From: DASQFI01 sp035633215
GTDB lineage: Bacteria; Acidobacteriota; Vicinamibacteria; Vicinamibacterales; SCN-69-37
Length of the DNA: 64,000 nucleotides
Direction: 5' to 3'
Assembly: GCA_035633215.1 (NCBI GenBank)
Contig: DASQFI010000062.1
Coordinates: 62,001 to 126,000 of the forward strand
Shown here: positions 8,620 to 17,505 of the stretch, one piece after another
Layout of the letters: every line of letters begins with the position of its first letter
Position numbering within the stretch: the first letter of the stretch is position 1
Notes under the pieces: model-generated
The model's input: the letters and a program-made list of their open reading frames with translations, nothing else
The model's database searches: none
Told to the model about the DNA's origin: nothing
Position numbers and translations under genes: made by a program

Positions 8620-9597
8620 ATGAAACGCCTCTACCTCGTGGCGGCGCTCGGGCTGGCGATGCTGGCGGCCGTGGACGCGCAGGACCAGCCGTCGTTCAGG
8701 GCGGGCACGTCGCTCGTGCCGATCTACGTGACGGTCACCGACGAAGCCGGGCGCCTCGTCCCCGATCTGACCGCCGACGACTTCGAAGTCCGGGACAACG
8801 GGCGCCGCAAGCCGCTCGTCTTCTTCACCAGCGACAGCCAGCCAGTCTCGGTCGTCGTGATGCTCGATCGCAGCGGCACCATGGCGGACAACTTCGATCT
8901 CATCCGCGATGCCGCACGCGAGTTCATCGGCCAGATGCAGCCGGCCGATCGCGCGCGCATCGGCAGCTTCAGCGACGAGATCCGGATCGACCCGGACGGC
9001 TTCAGCGGCGATCGCACCGAATTGTCGGAGATTCTGCACGACCGGCTGCAGGAGGCCGGGCCGTCACCGGTGTGGACCGCGATCGATCGCAGCATCACGG
9101 CGCTCCAGCCCCGCGAGGGCCGCCGCGTGGTGCTGGTCTTTTCAGATGGGTACGACGATCCGGGCCGCAATCAGGTCAGGACGACGCTCGACGACGTCCG
9201 TCGGCGCGCGCGCATCAACGAGATCATGGTGTACGCGATCGGCTTTGCCGTCACGACGTCACGGTTGTCGGGGTGGTCGATGCCGCAGGGCTCGGTCGGC
9301 GGCGGGCGCTACCCCGTGCCCCAGCGCCCCGCCTCGATTTCCAGGCGCGTGCAGAAACCGCATCCCGGGTTGAAGACGCTCGCCGAGGAGAGCGGCGGCG
9401 GCTACTTCGAGCTGCACGAGACCGAAGATCTCAACGCGACGTTCGTGCGCGTCGCCGAGGAGCTGCACCGCCAGTATCTCCTCGCGATCGCGACCGATCG
9501 GCTCGACGGCACCACTCACGAGCTGGAAGTGAAGGTGAAGCGGCGAGGCGCCGAAGCGCGCGCCCGCAAGACCTACATCGCCGAGGCGAGGAAGTAA
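8620..9597 (+). CDS. VWFA-domain secreted protein, third of three tandem genes
   Basis: 325 residues from ATG 8620 (MKRLYLVAALGLAMLAAVDA signal peptide). The MIDAS is DRSGTM, with Thr in place of the second Ser, still able to hold a cation. It differs from its two neighbours by a Gly/Pro/Arg-rich insertion (WSMPQGSVGGGRYPVPQRP, about residues 225-245) just before the GGGYFEL strand. The C-terminus ends RARKTYIAEARK. It is the last gene of the tandem set; the next plus-strand gene begins 330 bp later. Confidence 0.87.
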   Translation: MKRLYLVAALGLAMLAAVDAQDQPSFRAGTSLVPIYVTVTDEAGRLVPDLTADDFEVRDNGRRKPLVFFTSDSQPVSVVVMLDRSGTMADNFDLIRDAAREFIGQMQPADRARIGSFSDEIRIDPDGFSGDRTELSEILHDRLQEAGPSPVWTAIDRSITALQPREGRRVVLVFSDGYDDPGRNQVRTTLDDVRRRARINEIMVYAIGFAVTTSRLSGWSMPQGSVGGGRYPVPQRPASISRRVQKPHPGLKTLAEESGGGYFELHETEDLNATFVRVAEELHRQYLLAIATDRLDGTTHELEVKVKRRGAEARARKTYIAEARK

Positions 9598-9620
9598 CCT
9601 GCTGCCTTAACGGATTCTGT

Positions 9621-9719
9621 TCAGAAAAACGCGACCACCACGGCCATGAGCAACAGAATGCCGGTCGCGGCCTCAGCCGTGCTGGAGAAATTCCAATCGA
9701 ATCGTCCTGTCCGCCACAT
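9621..9719 (-). CDS. Small hydrophobic peptide (32 residues), hypothetical
   Basis: On the minus strand, ATG 9719 to TGA 9621 encodes 32 residues: a short polar start (MWRTGRFDWNF) and one hydrophobic helix (about 18-32) ending VVVAFF. A GGAG lies 7 nt upstream of the ATG. It sits alone in a 329-bp gap. Composition and ribosome binding site favour a real small membrane peptide, but there is no homology evidence I can cite. Confidence 0.4.
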   Translation of the reverse strand: MWRTGRFDWNFSSTAEAATGILLLMAVVVAFF

Positions 9720-9832
9720 GATCTTGCTCCACTGCCTCAATCCTCGCTCCGAACGCATCCAGAAGGCTTAGACGAGTACCTGATTTCGGAAGTTGTGTGT
9801 CTGGTTACGGACGGAGCGCCGACAAGCCATGC

Positions 9833-9888
9833 TTGGGCCTTGGGCCTGAAGCCTGGGGCCCTGGGGCCAACCGCGGTCCGGGCCGGGG
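9833..9888. repeat. Degenerate TTGGGCC-type heptamer repeat
   Basis: Upstream of tatT, units of TTGGGCC, TGAAGCC and TGGGGCC follow in a roughly 7-bp period. It lies within the probable promoter region; a TATGAT hexamer at 9894-9899 could be a -10 box, but I see no matching -35. The rest of the gap (9720-9832) shows nothing recognisable. Confidence 0.45.
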
Positions 9889-9926
9889 CCCTATATGATC
9901 AAAGCCTTGTCAGCCTGAGCACTTGA

Positions 9927-10865
9927 ATGACGTTTTCACGCATTGAGAGTGTGTCTCGCGGTTGTGTCGTCGTGGCCATCCTCGCGGCGGGTGTGCCGCT
10001 GTCCGGTTGTGGCGCCATCAAGGGCATGGCCATCAACAGCGTCGCCGACACCCTCGCCAAGGGCACGGGCGACACGTTCACGCGGGACAACGACGTCGAG
10101 CTCGTTCGCGACGCGTCGGCGTTCGCGCTGAAGCTGTACGAGTCGCTGCTCGAATCGGTGCCGAAGAACAAAGACCTCCTGGTGGCGACGTGTGGCAGCT
10201 TCACGCAGTACGCCTACGCGTTCATCCAGACCGACGCGATCGTCCTCGGCGAAGCGCACCATGACGAGGTCGTGAAGCTGAACGAGCGCGCGCTGAACAT
10301 GTACGTGCGCGCCAGAGACTATTGCCTGCGCGCGATGGACCTCCGGTTCCCGGGCATTCGAGCCGGGCTCGCGAAGGATCCGGCCGCGGCGCTGCGTCGC
10401 GCGGCCAAATCGGACGTCGAGCTGCTCTACTGGACCGCCGCGTCCTGGGGATCGGCGATCTCGCTCGGCGTCGACAAGCCGGAGTTGATCGTCGACCTGC
10501 CGACCGTGCGCGTGCTGGCCGAACGGGCGCTCGCGCTCGACGCCGCTTGGAGCAACGGCGCGATCCACGAGATGATGATCTCGCTCGACAGCCTGCCCGA
10601 GGCGATCGGCGGATCACCGGACCGCGCGCGGGAGCACTTCAAGCAGGCCATCGAGATCCAGAAAGGCCGTACGCCTGGCCCCTACGTGGCCCTGGCGCTC
10701 GGCGTGTCCGTGCCGACACAGAATATCGAGGAGTTCAAGAAGCTCCTGGGCACGGCGATCGAGATCGATCCGAAGGCGAATCCGTCGACCATGCTCGTGA
10801 CGCTCGTCACGCAGCGCCGGGCACGGGCACTGCTGGACCAGATCGACTTGTTGTTCGTGAAATAG
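9927..10865 (+). CDS. tatT: TRAP transporter T-component, TatT-family lipoprotein
   Basis: 312 residues. A signal sequence ends in the lipobox LSGC (C28), so the mature protein is lipid-anchored. The body is helical and repeat-like (for example LYESLLESVPKNKDLLVATC, ALALDAAWSNGAIHEMM, AREHFKQAIEIQKG), as in TatT, the trimeric TPR-like lipoprotein of TPR-associated TRAP systems described from Treponema pallidum (PF16811). The next two genes are the substrate-binding protein and the fused permease, exactly the expected partners. TatT is thought to hand a hydrophobic or organic-acid ligand to the binding protein. Confidence 0.85.
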   Translation: MTFSRIESVSRGCVVVAILAAGVPLSGCGAIKGMAINSVADTLAKGTGDTFTRDNDVELVRDASAFALKLYESLLESVPKNKDLLVATCGSFTQYAYAFIQTDAIVLGEAHHDEVVKLNERALNMYVRARDYCLRAMDLRFPGIRAGLAKDPAAALRRAAKSDVELLYWTAASWGSAISLGVDKPELIVDLPTVRVLAERALALDAAWSNGAIHEMMISLDSLPEAIGGSPDRAREHFKQAIEIQKGRTPGPYVALALGVSVPTQNIEEFKKLLGTAIEIDPKANPSTMLVTLVTQRRARALLDQIDLLFVK

Positions 10866-10898
10866 TGGGAAAGGCTCAAAAGCTAGAGCCTGAAGAGC

Positions 10899-11939
10899 AT
10901 GAAGATGGAGAACCGACACATGTCAGGCCCGAAACCGCTGATGACCGCCGCACTCCTGGCGTTGGCCACCACGACGCTCGCCGCGGCGGACGTCGCGATC
11001 AAGCTTGGCACGCAGGCGCCGACCAACTCGATGTGGCACAAGGCGCTGCTCGACATGGGCGCGACGTGGAGCAAGGCCACCGACAAGCGCGTGACGCTGA
11101 TGGTCTATCCGGACGGCCGGGCGGGCGACGAAGCGACGACGATCAGGAAGATGCGGCCGGCGGTGGATTCGCTGCAGGCCGGACTCCTGACCATCGGCGG
11201 GCTGGCCGAGATCGACGACGCCTTCAACGCCCTGGGCATGCCGTTCTTCTTCGAGAGCGACGAGGAAGAGCTGGCCGTGCAGCGAAAGCTCGAGCCGCGC
11301 CTCGAACAGGCGCTTCAGGCGAAGGGCTTCCACCTGGTGGCCTGGGGCTCGGGCGGCTGGGTGCAGCTGTTCTCGAAGAAGCCGCTCCGATCGCTCGCCG
11401 ACGTCAAGGCCGCCAAACTCTACGCGAGCAAAACCGACGACCGGATGGTCCAGTGGTACACGCGCAACGGGTTCAACCCCAAGCCGCTGCTCATCGCCGA
11501 CATCGCGCCGCAGCTGAAGCTGCCGACCGGCATGATCGACACGGCGCCGAACACGCCGTATCTGGCGCTCACGACGCAGATCTTCGGCGACGCGAAATAC
11601 ATGCTCGACCTGCACATCGCACCGCTCGTGGGCGCGATGATCGTCTCGACCCAGACCTGGAACAAGATCTCGCCCGAGGACCAGAAGAAGGTCACCGACG
11701 CCGCGCGCGCCATGGAAACCCGGATTCGGACGGAGTCGCCGAAGCAGGACGCTGATTCGATCGCCGCGATGACCGCCAAGGGCCTGCAGGTGATCAAACT
11801 CGACGACAAGGCCACGGCGGAATTCCGCGCGGCGGCGACCGATCTGATCAAGACGATGCGCGGTGGCATGGTGCCGGCCGACGTGTTCGACCAGGCGCTC
11901 GCCGAACGCGATGCGTACCGGAAATCCAAAGGCCGGTAG
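10899..11939 (+). CDS. dctP: TRAP transporter solute-binding protein, DctP family
   Basis: 346 residues (ATG 10899; ATG 10920 is also possible and gives a more typical signal peptide ending TTLAAA). The mature part starts VAIKLGTQAPTNSMWHKAL and contains VMVYPDG-like, FFFESDEEE and KLYASKTDDRMVQWY segments of DctP proteins, which close around a carboxylate ligand using a conserved Arg. It lies 33 bp after tatT and 71 bp before the permease, on the same strand: a complete periplasmic uptake system. The TatT partner suggests a ligand different from the C4-dicarboxylates of classical DctP. Confidence 0.9.
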   Translation: MKMENRHMSGPKPLMTAALLALATTTLAAADVAIKLGTQAPTNSMWHKALLDMGATWSKATDKRVTLMVYPDGRAGDEATTIRKMRPAVDSLQAGLLTIGGLAEIDDAFNALGMPFFFESDEEELAVQRKLEPRLEQALQAKGFHLVAWGSGGWVQLFSKKPLRSLADVKAAKLYASKTDDRMVQWYTRNGFNPKPLLIADIAPQLKLPTGMIDTAPNTPYLALTTQIFGDAKYMLDLHIAPLVGAMIVSTQTWNKISPEDQKKVTDAARAMETRIRTESPKQDADSIAAMTAKGLQVIKLDDKATAEFRAAATDLIKTMRGGMVPADVFDQALAERDAYRKSKGR

Positions 11940-12010
11940 GACAATGTCGGCGACGTGACGCGGCAAGCAAATTCATCCAGAACGCACGTCGTGCGCGATC
12001 GGAACGCTGA

Positions 12011-13819
12011 ATGAAAGCGGTTGCCCTCCGCGCCGAGGGCCTCGTCGCGTCGCTCGCGCTCGGCGGCATCATGGTGCTGCCGCTCGCCGAGATCTTTTCC
12101 CGAAAATTCCTGAATGCCGGCATCCCCGGCGCGGGACCCATCGCGCAGAACCTCACGCTCTGGGTCGGCCTCTTCGGCGCCGCGATCGCGGCGCGCGAGG
12201 GCAAGCTGCTCACGCTGGCCACCGGCGAGTTCCTGCCCAAGGGGCGGATCGGGGACATCGCGCACGTCATCGCCGCCACGATCGGCGCCGCCGTGTCCAC
12301 GATGTTCGTGCTCGGCGGCATCGCGCTCGTGCGGAGCGATCGCGACGCGGGAGACGTCATTGCGGTCGGCATCCCGACCTGGATCGCGGATCTCGCGCTG
12401 CCCATCGGGTTCGGGCTGATTGCGGCGCGGCTGGTCTGGCGCGCGTCGCCGACGTGGATCGGCCGCGCGATCGCCGCGCTCGGCATCATCGCGGGCATCG
12501 TCATGCACAGCCGCGCGGCGGCGTTCGAGGGTCAGGCGATGTGGCCCTGGCTCTCCATGGTGGTGGTCGCCGCGGTGCTGGGCGCGCCCATCTTCGTCCT
12601 GCTCGGCGGCATCGCGGTCTTCGCGTCGCTCGCCCAGGGCAACACGCCCGTCGTCCTGATGATCCGCGCCTACGAGCAGCTCACGACCTCCACCGGGCTG
12701 GCCGCGATACCGCTCTTCACGTTCGCGGGTTTCATGCTGGCCGAGGGCAAATCCTCGGAGCGGCTGCTGCGAGTGCTTCGTGCGTGGTTCGGCGCGGCGC
12801 CCGGCGGCACCGCTGCGGCGGCAGCGACCCTGTGTGCGTTTTTCACGCTCTTCACCGGCGGATCGGGCGTGACGATCCTCGTCCTTGGCGGGCTCCTTCT
12901 GCCGACGCTCATCGCCGACGGCTACCGCGAGCGGTTTTCGATCGGGCTGCTCACGGCGTCCGGATCGCTCGGCCTGCTGTTTCCGCTGTCCCTGCCGCTG
13001 ATGCTCTACGGCATCGTCTCGCAGAAAGCGGCGATCGAGGACCTGTTTATCGGCGGCGTCCTGCCCGGACTCGTGATGCTTGGGCTCGTCGCGGCGCTCG
13101 GCGTGCGCGAGAGCGTGCGGCAGAAGACGCGGCGCACGCCGTTCGAGTCGCGCGAGGCGCTTGCGGCGCTCTGGGACGCGAAGTGGGAGCTGCTGTTGCC
13201 GGTCTTCGTGCTCGCGACCTTCTTCGGCGGCGTCGCCACCCTCGTCGAAGCGGCGCCGATGGCCGCGCTCTACACGTTCGTCGTGCAACGCTACATTCAC
13301 CACGACCTGCCGACGCTCGCCGACGTGTTGAGAGTCATGAGCGATTGCGTGGCGCTCGTCGGCGGCGTGCTGCTCATTCTCGGGGTCGCGGCCGGGCTCA
13401 CCGACTACTTCATGGACGCCGACGTGCCCACCCGGCTGATCGAGTGGACGCAGGCGCACGTGGATTCGCGCATCGTCTTCCTGCTCGCGCTCAATCTGTT
13501 CCTGCTGCTCGTCGGCACGGTCATGGACATCTTCTCGGCCATCGTCGTCGTCGTGCCGCTGATTCTGCCGCTCGCCGACGTGTATCAGATCAACGCGGTG
13601 CACCTGGGCATCATCTTCATCGCGAACCTCGAGCTGGGCTTTCTGCACCCGCCGCTCGGCCTGAATCTCCTGCTGGCGTCGATCCGTTTCAAGAAGCCCG
13701 TCCTGGAAGTGACGTGGGCGACTCTGCCCATGCTGGCCATCCTCGCCATCGGCGTCCTGCTCATCACCTACGTCCCCTGGCTCACGACCGGGTTGCTGCA
13801 GTTGATGGGACGGATGTAA
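12011..13819 (+). CDS. dctQM: TRAP transporter permease, fused small (DctQ) and large (DctM) subunits
   Basis: 602 residues with about 15 membrane helices. Residues 1-175 correspond to the four-helix DctQ subunit (MVLPLAEIFSRKF, WVGLFGAAIAAREGK are typical); from about 178 on comes the 11-12-helix DctM subunit, with VLLGGIAVF, TGGSGVTILVLGGLL and LELGFLHPPLGLNLLL. A long antisense frame over this gene is a coding shadow. The permease uses an ion gradient (usually sodium) to drive uptake from DctP. Spacing and orientation place it in the tatT-dctP-dctQM operon. Confidence 0.92.
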   Translation: MKAVALRAEGLVASLALGGIMVLPLAEIFSRKFLNAGIPGAGPIAQNLTLWVGLFGAAIAAREGKLLTLATGEFLPKGRIGDIAHVIAATIGAAVSTMFVLGGIALVRSDRDAGDVIAVGIPTWIADLALPIGFGLIAARLVWRASPTWIGRAIAALGIIAGIVMHSRAAAFEGQAMWPWLSMVVVAAVLGAPIFVLLGGIAVFASLAQGNTPVVLMIRAYEQLTTSTGLAAIPLFTFAGFMLAEGKSSERLLRVLRAWFGAAPGGTAAAAATLCAFFTLFTGGSGVTILVLGGLLLPTLIADGYRERFSIGLLTASGSLGLLFPLSLPLMLYGIVSQKAAIEDLFIGGVLPGLVMLGLVAALGVRESVRQKTRRTPFESREALAALWDAKWELLLPVFVLATFFGGVATLVEAAPMAALYTFVVQRYIHHDLPTLADVLRVMSDCVALVGGVLLILGVAAGLTDYFMDADVPTRLIEWTQAHVDSRIVFLLALNLFLLLVGTVMDIFSAIVVVVPLILPLADVYQINAVHLGIIFIANLELGFLHPPLGLNLLLASIRFKKPVLEVTWATLPMLAILAIGVLLITYVPWLTTGLLQLMGRM

Positions 13820-13854
13820 GAACACTGGTAGCCATTACCCATAGAATTGCCCCC

Positions 13855-16674
13855 ATGAAAAAGACGCTCACCGGCGTCGTGCTGGCCGTGGCGCTCGCCG
13901 CGCCACTTGCCGTCATCCGGGCGCAGCAGCCGGCGGCCGCCGGGCTTGATGAGGTCCTGAACGCGCTGACGTTCAGGAATATCGGTCCGTTTCGCACATC
14001 GGCCTGGATCACCGACATCGCGGTGCCCGAGACGCCCGCGCGCGATCACCTCTATACGATCTACGCCGCCTCGCGCAGCGGCGGGCTGTGGAAGACGACG
14101 AACAACGGCGTCACGTGGGATGTAATCTCCGACAGCGTCGAGGTCGCGGCGGTGGGGGCGGTCGCAGTGGCGCCCTCCAACGCCAACGTCGTCTGGATGG
14201 GCACCGGCGATCAGGCCAACGCGCGCTCCTCGTACTCAGGCAAAGGCGTCTTCAAGTCCACCGACGCGGGCAAGACCTGGCAGCCCATGGGCCTGCCGGA
14301 TTCCCATCACATCGCCCGCATCGTGATTCATCCAAAGAACCCTGACGTCGTCTACGTGGCGGCCATGGGGCATCTGTTTTCGCGCAACGACGAGCGCGGC
14401 GTGTTTCGGACCCAGGATGGCGGCAAGACCTGGCAGAAGGTGCTGTTCGTCAACGACGGCGTCGGCGCGATCGACCTCGTCATGAGCCGCCGCAATCCGA
14501 TGACGCTCTATGCCGCGATGTATGAAAAGCATCGCAGTCCCTGGCAGCTCGTCCTCGGTGGTCCGGGGACCGGCCTGTACCGCTCGGACGACGGCGGAAC
14601 GAAGTGGCACCGCGTGGAAGGCGGCCTGCCGACCGGCACGCTCGGCCGCATCGGGCTCGACATCAACTTCAGGAATCCGAACATTCTGTACGCCCTGGTC
14701 GAGAACGTGAACACGAGGCCCGAGGGAGTGCCCGGCGCCATCGATGCGTGCAACGCGGCTCAGCCTGGGCGAGGGGCTGGCGCGGCCGCGGGAGCGCGTG
14801 GCGCTGGCGGCGCGGCCGCAGATCAGGCCGGCCGTGGAGCGGCCGGAGCCGCTGGGGCGGCGGCGGCACCAGCCGCGCAGCCGGGCCGGGGCCGCGGCGG
14901 CGCCGCACGCGTCGGCAACGAAGTGTTCAGGAGCGACGATGGCGGCAAGACGTGGCGCAAGACCCACGGCGACGACATCGACGTCGGCGGCGGCAAGGCG
15001 CCGTACTCGTTCAACCAGATCCGGATGGATCCCAACAATCCGGATCGCGTGATCATCAACAGCGATCAGATGTACGTCTCGGAGGACGGCGGCAAGACGT
15101 GGAGCTGCTCGAACACGAACGGCTTCTTCCGCGGCGTGTTCGGCGACTACCGGACGATGTGGTGGGATCCGGAAGACTCCAACCGGATCCTCATCGGCAG
15201 CGACGGCGGCCTCAACGTCTCGTACGATGGCGGACGCACCGCCGACTACTTCCTCAACATGCGCATCGGCGAGATGTACGCGATCGGCGTGGACATGGAC
15301 GATCCGTACAACGTCTACGGCGGCATGCAGGATCATGACTCCTGGAAAGGGCCGTCGAACGGGCTGTCCGGCCGCATCACGCTCGAGCACTGGACGACCG
15401 TCGGACCGGGCGACGGGATGTACAACCAGGTCGATCCGACGAATTCACGCTGGGTCTACAACACCCGCGAGATGGGCAATCACGGCCGCTTCGATCAGCT
15501 GACGGGTCAGCGGACGGTGATCGCGCCGCCGCCGCCCCAGGGCCGGTCGCGAGGGCGGTACGTCTGGGCCGCGCCGATCGTGCTCTCGCCCCACAACCCG
15601 CAGATCGTGTACGCCGGCGCCGACGTGCTGTTCCGGTCGCTCAATCGCGGCGACGGCTGGGAGCAGATCAGCGACGACCTCACGACGAACGAGACGGGCA
15701 AGTGCGGACAGAACTCCGGATCGGTGCCGTATTGCGCGATCACCACGATCTCCGAGTCACCGCTGCGGCCCGGCGTCATCTGGATCGGGACCGACGACGG
15801 CAAGGTGCAGCTCACGCAAAACCACGGCGCGGCGTGGACCGATCTCACGCCGTCCCTGGTGGGCTCCGGCGCGTTGGTCGATCGCTACGTCAGCCGTGTC
15901 TTCGCGTCGCCGCACGACGCGGCGACCGCTTTCGTCGCGAAAAGCGGCTTCCGTCACGACGATTTCACACCCTACCTGTACCGTACGACCGATCTCGGTA
16001 AGACGTGGACGTCGATTGGCGCGGGCCTCCCCGCCTCCCCCATCAACGTCGTCGTGCAGGATCGGAAGAACGCGAATCTGCTGATCGTCGGCAACGACAT
16101 GGGGGTCTGGGTCTCGATCGACGCGGGCAGGAGCTGGGCGCGGTTGAAGGCGAACCTGCCGGCGGTGGCGGTACACGACCTGACCGTTCACCCGCGCGAG
16201 GGCGATCTGGTGCTCGGCACGTATGGCCGCGCGATCTGGGTCGGCGACATCACGCCGCTGCAGGAGCTCACGGCGGAGATCATGGCCAAGACCGTGCATC
16301 TCTTTGACATCGAGCCGCGCGCGCGCTACGGCTTCAGCGCGATCGGCAATTACAACCTGTACGGCGACAAGTACATCGAGATCCCGAACGAGCCGGAAGC
16401 GCTGATCGTGAACTACTACCTGCGCAGCGACGCCACCGGGAACGCGCGGGTGACCGTGACCGACGCGACCGGCCGCGCGGTCCGCACGGTAGACGGCCCG
16501 GGACGGCGCGGGCTCAATCGCGCCGTCATCAATCTCGCCGCCGGTGGCGGCGGCCGCGGCGGGCCTCCGGCGGCGGGCGGAGGCGGGCTCGCGACAGGCG
16601 ATTACGTCATCTCGCTCGAGGTCGCCGGCGAGAAGCTGACGAAGCCGGGCCGAGTGAGAGATCGGATTCGGTAG
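13855..16674 (+). CDS. Large secreted BNR/sortilin-like beta-propeller protein
   Basis: 939 residues from ATG 13855, which gives a signal peptide ending VIRAQ; the frame is open upstream only because it shadows the permease gene. Repeated Asp-box motifs (S-x-D-G-G-K-T-W: STDAGKTW, TQDGGKTW, SDDGGTKW, SDDGGKTW, SEDGGKTW, TTDLGKTW) mark a VPS10/sialidase-type propeller, probably two ten-bladed rings. A Gly/Ala/Arg-rich insertion (about residues 303-355) and a Gly-rich segment near the end are low-complexity. No glycosidase catalytic set is obvious, so a binding or scaffold role is as likely as hydrolysis of glycans. It starts 35 bp after the TRAP permease but is probably not functionally part of that operon. 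Confidence 0.88.
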   Translation: MKKTLTGVVLAVALAAPLAVIRAQQPAAAGLDEVLNALTFRNIGPFRTSAWITDIAVPETPARDHLYTIYAASRSGGLWKTTNNGVTWDVISDSVEVAAVGAVAVAPSNANVVWMGTGDQANARSSYSGKGVFKSTDAGKTWQPMGLPDSHHIARIVIHPKNPDVVYVAAMGHLFSRNDERGVFRTQDGGKTWQKVLFVNDGVGAIDLVMSRRNPMTLYAAMYEKHRSPWQLVLGGPGTGLYRSDDGGTKWHRVEGGLPTGTLGRIGLDINFRNPNILYALVENVNTRPEGVPGAIDACNAAQPGRGAGAAAGARGAGGAAADQAGRGAAGAAGAAAAPAAQPGRGRGGAARVGNEVFRSDDGGKTWRKTHGDDIDVGGGKAPYSFNQIRMDPNNPDRVIINSDQMYVSEDGGKTWSCSNTNGFFRGVFGDYRTMWWDPEDSNRILIGSDGGLNVSYDGGRTADYFLNMRIGEMYAIGVDMDDPYNVYGGMQDHDSWKGPSNGLSGRITLEHWTTVGPGDGMYNQVDPTNSRWVYNTREMGNHGRFDQLTGQRTVIAPPPPQGRSRGRYVWAAPIVLSPHNPQIVYAGADVLFRSLNRGDGWEQISDDLTTNETGKCGQNSGSVPYCAITTISESPLRPGVIWIGTDDGKVQLTQNHGAAWTDLTPSLVGSGALVDRYVSRVFASPHDAATAFVAKSGFRHDDFTPYLYRTTDLGKTWTSIGAGLPASPINVVVQDRKNANLLIVGNDMGVWVSIDAGRSWARLKANLPAVAVHDLTVHPREGDLVLGTYGRAIWVGDITPLQELTAEIMAKTVHLFDIEPRARYGFSAIGNYNLYGDKYIEIPNEPEALIVNYYLRSDATGNARVTVTDATGRAVRTVDGPGRRGLNRAVINLAAGGGGRGGPPAAGGGGLATGDYVISLEVAGEKLTKPGRVRDRIR

Positions 16675-16848
16675 CGGATGACGATTACAAAATCGCTCGT
16701 CGCGGCGGCTGGAGGGCCGTTGACTGGTGCATGAACGGCGAGGAGCCGAAATAGTGCATACATGGTTCGGTCCTCAGTCGTGCGCGACGATCGACGCGCT
16801 CGCGGCCGCAGCGTTCGGCAGCACCGGGACCGTTTCCCTCGAACCCTC

Positions 16849-17289
16849 GTGACGACAGCCGGCACGCCGCAGAACGAGCACGCGCAGCCGTCCGCCAAGG
16901 CGCCAACGCACGCGGGGGGCGTCGTCGTGCGGCGCGACGGTGCTTCGCTTCGTTACCTCGTTGTCACATCAATGACGGAATCGCGCTCGTGGGTCCTGCC
17001 CAAGGGTCGCATCGAGCCGGGCGAATCGCCGTCGCAGGCGGCGCACCGCGAGGTGCTCGAGGAGGCGGGCGTCGACGCGTCTGTGCGCGAGCCGCTCGAC
17101 ACGGTCGAGTTCGTCGGCAGGAAGGGACCGGTGCGCGCGGAGTTCTTCCTGATGGAGTTCGTGCGCGACGGCAATTCGTCCGAGGACCGTGACAAGAAAT
17201 GGCTCGAGCTCGCCGAGGCGCTCGACGCGCTGCCCTTCCCGAGCGCGCAAGAGCTGATCCTGAAAGCTGACGCGCTGGCGAGGAAGTAG
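16849..17289 (+). CDS. Nudix hydrolase
   Basis: 146 residues from GTG 16849 (an ATG at 16762 adds 29 Arg-rich residues of no domain). The complete Nudix box G-x5-E-x7-R-E-x-x-E-E-x-G is present (GRIEPGESPS...REVLEEAG), preceded by THAGGVVVRRDG and WVLPKG. Enzymes of this fold cleave nucleoside diphosphates linked to another moiety (NTPs, ADP-ribose, Ap4A, polyphosphates); the WVLPKGR start resembles the diadenosine/diphosphoinositol polyphosphate group. Substrate is not decidable. No close partner gene is seen. Confidence 0.88.
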   Translation: MTTAGTPQNEHAQPSAKAPTHAGGVVVRRDGASLRYLVVTSMTESRSWVLPKGRIEPGESPSQAAHREVLEEAGVDASVREPLDTVEFVGRKGPVRAEFFLMEFVRDGNSSEDRDKKWLELAEALDALPFPSAQELILKADALARK

Positions 17290-17316
17290 CGGGCGGGTGA
17301 GGTTGTTTGGAGAGAC

Positions 17317-17462
17317 ACTGAGCGTGCCAATCTGAAATCTGCCATTTCAGATAGCCGATTTGAGATGTCCCGATAGCTCACAGATTCCCCGATAGATTGC
17401 AGTTGCCAGATTTCCAGATTCCCCGACCAGATTGCAGATTCCAGATTGCAGGTTTCAGATTG
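17317..17462. repeat. Degenerate CAGATTC-type heptamer repeat
   Basis: The 216-bp gap before the next gene is largely built of CAGATTC/CAGATTG/CAGATTT-like units in both orientations, AT-richer than the surroundings. No gene or clear promoter boxes are visible. Confidence 0.55.
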
Positions 17463-17505
17463 ACTAGACGAGGCCGCTGCTAAAATTCCGACCGGAGCGA
17501 CAACC

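Noticed and set aside
11420..13825. Minus-strand frame of 801 codons over the TRAP permease
   Set aside because: Composition is Arg/Glu/His-rich without domains, it is antisense to a clear membrane protein, and long antisense frames are common at this GC content.
12454..13854. Upstream extension of the beta-propeller frame into the permease gene
   Set aside because: The extension is Arg/Ala-rich shadow sequence; the signal peptide at 13855 marks the real start.
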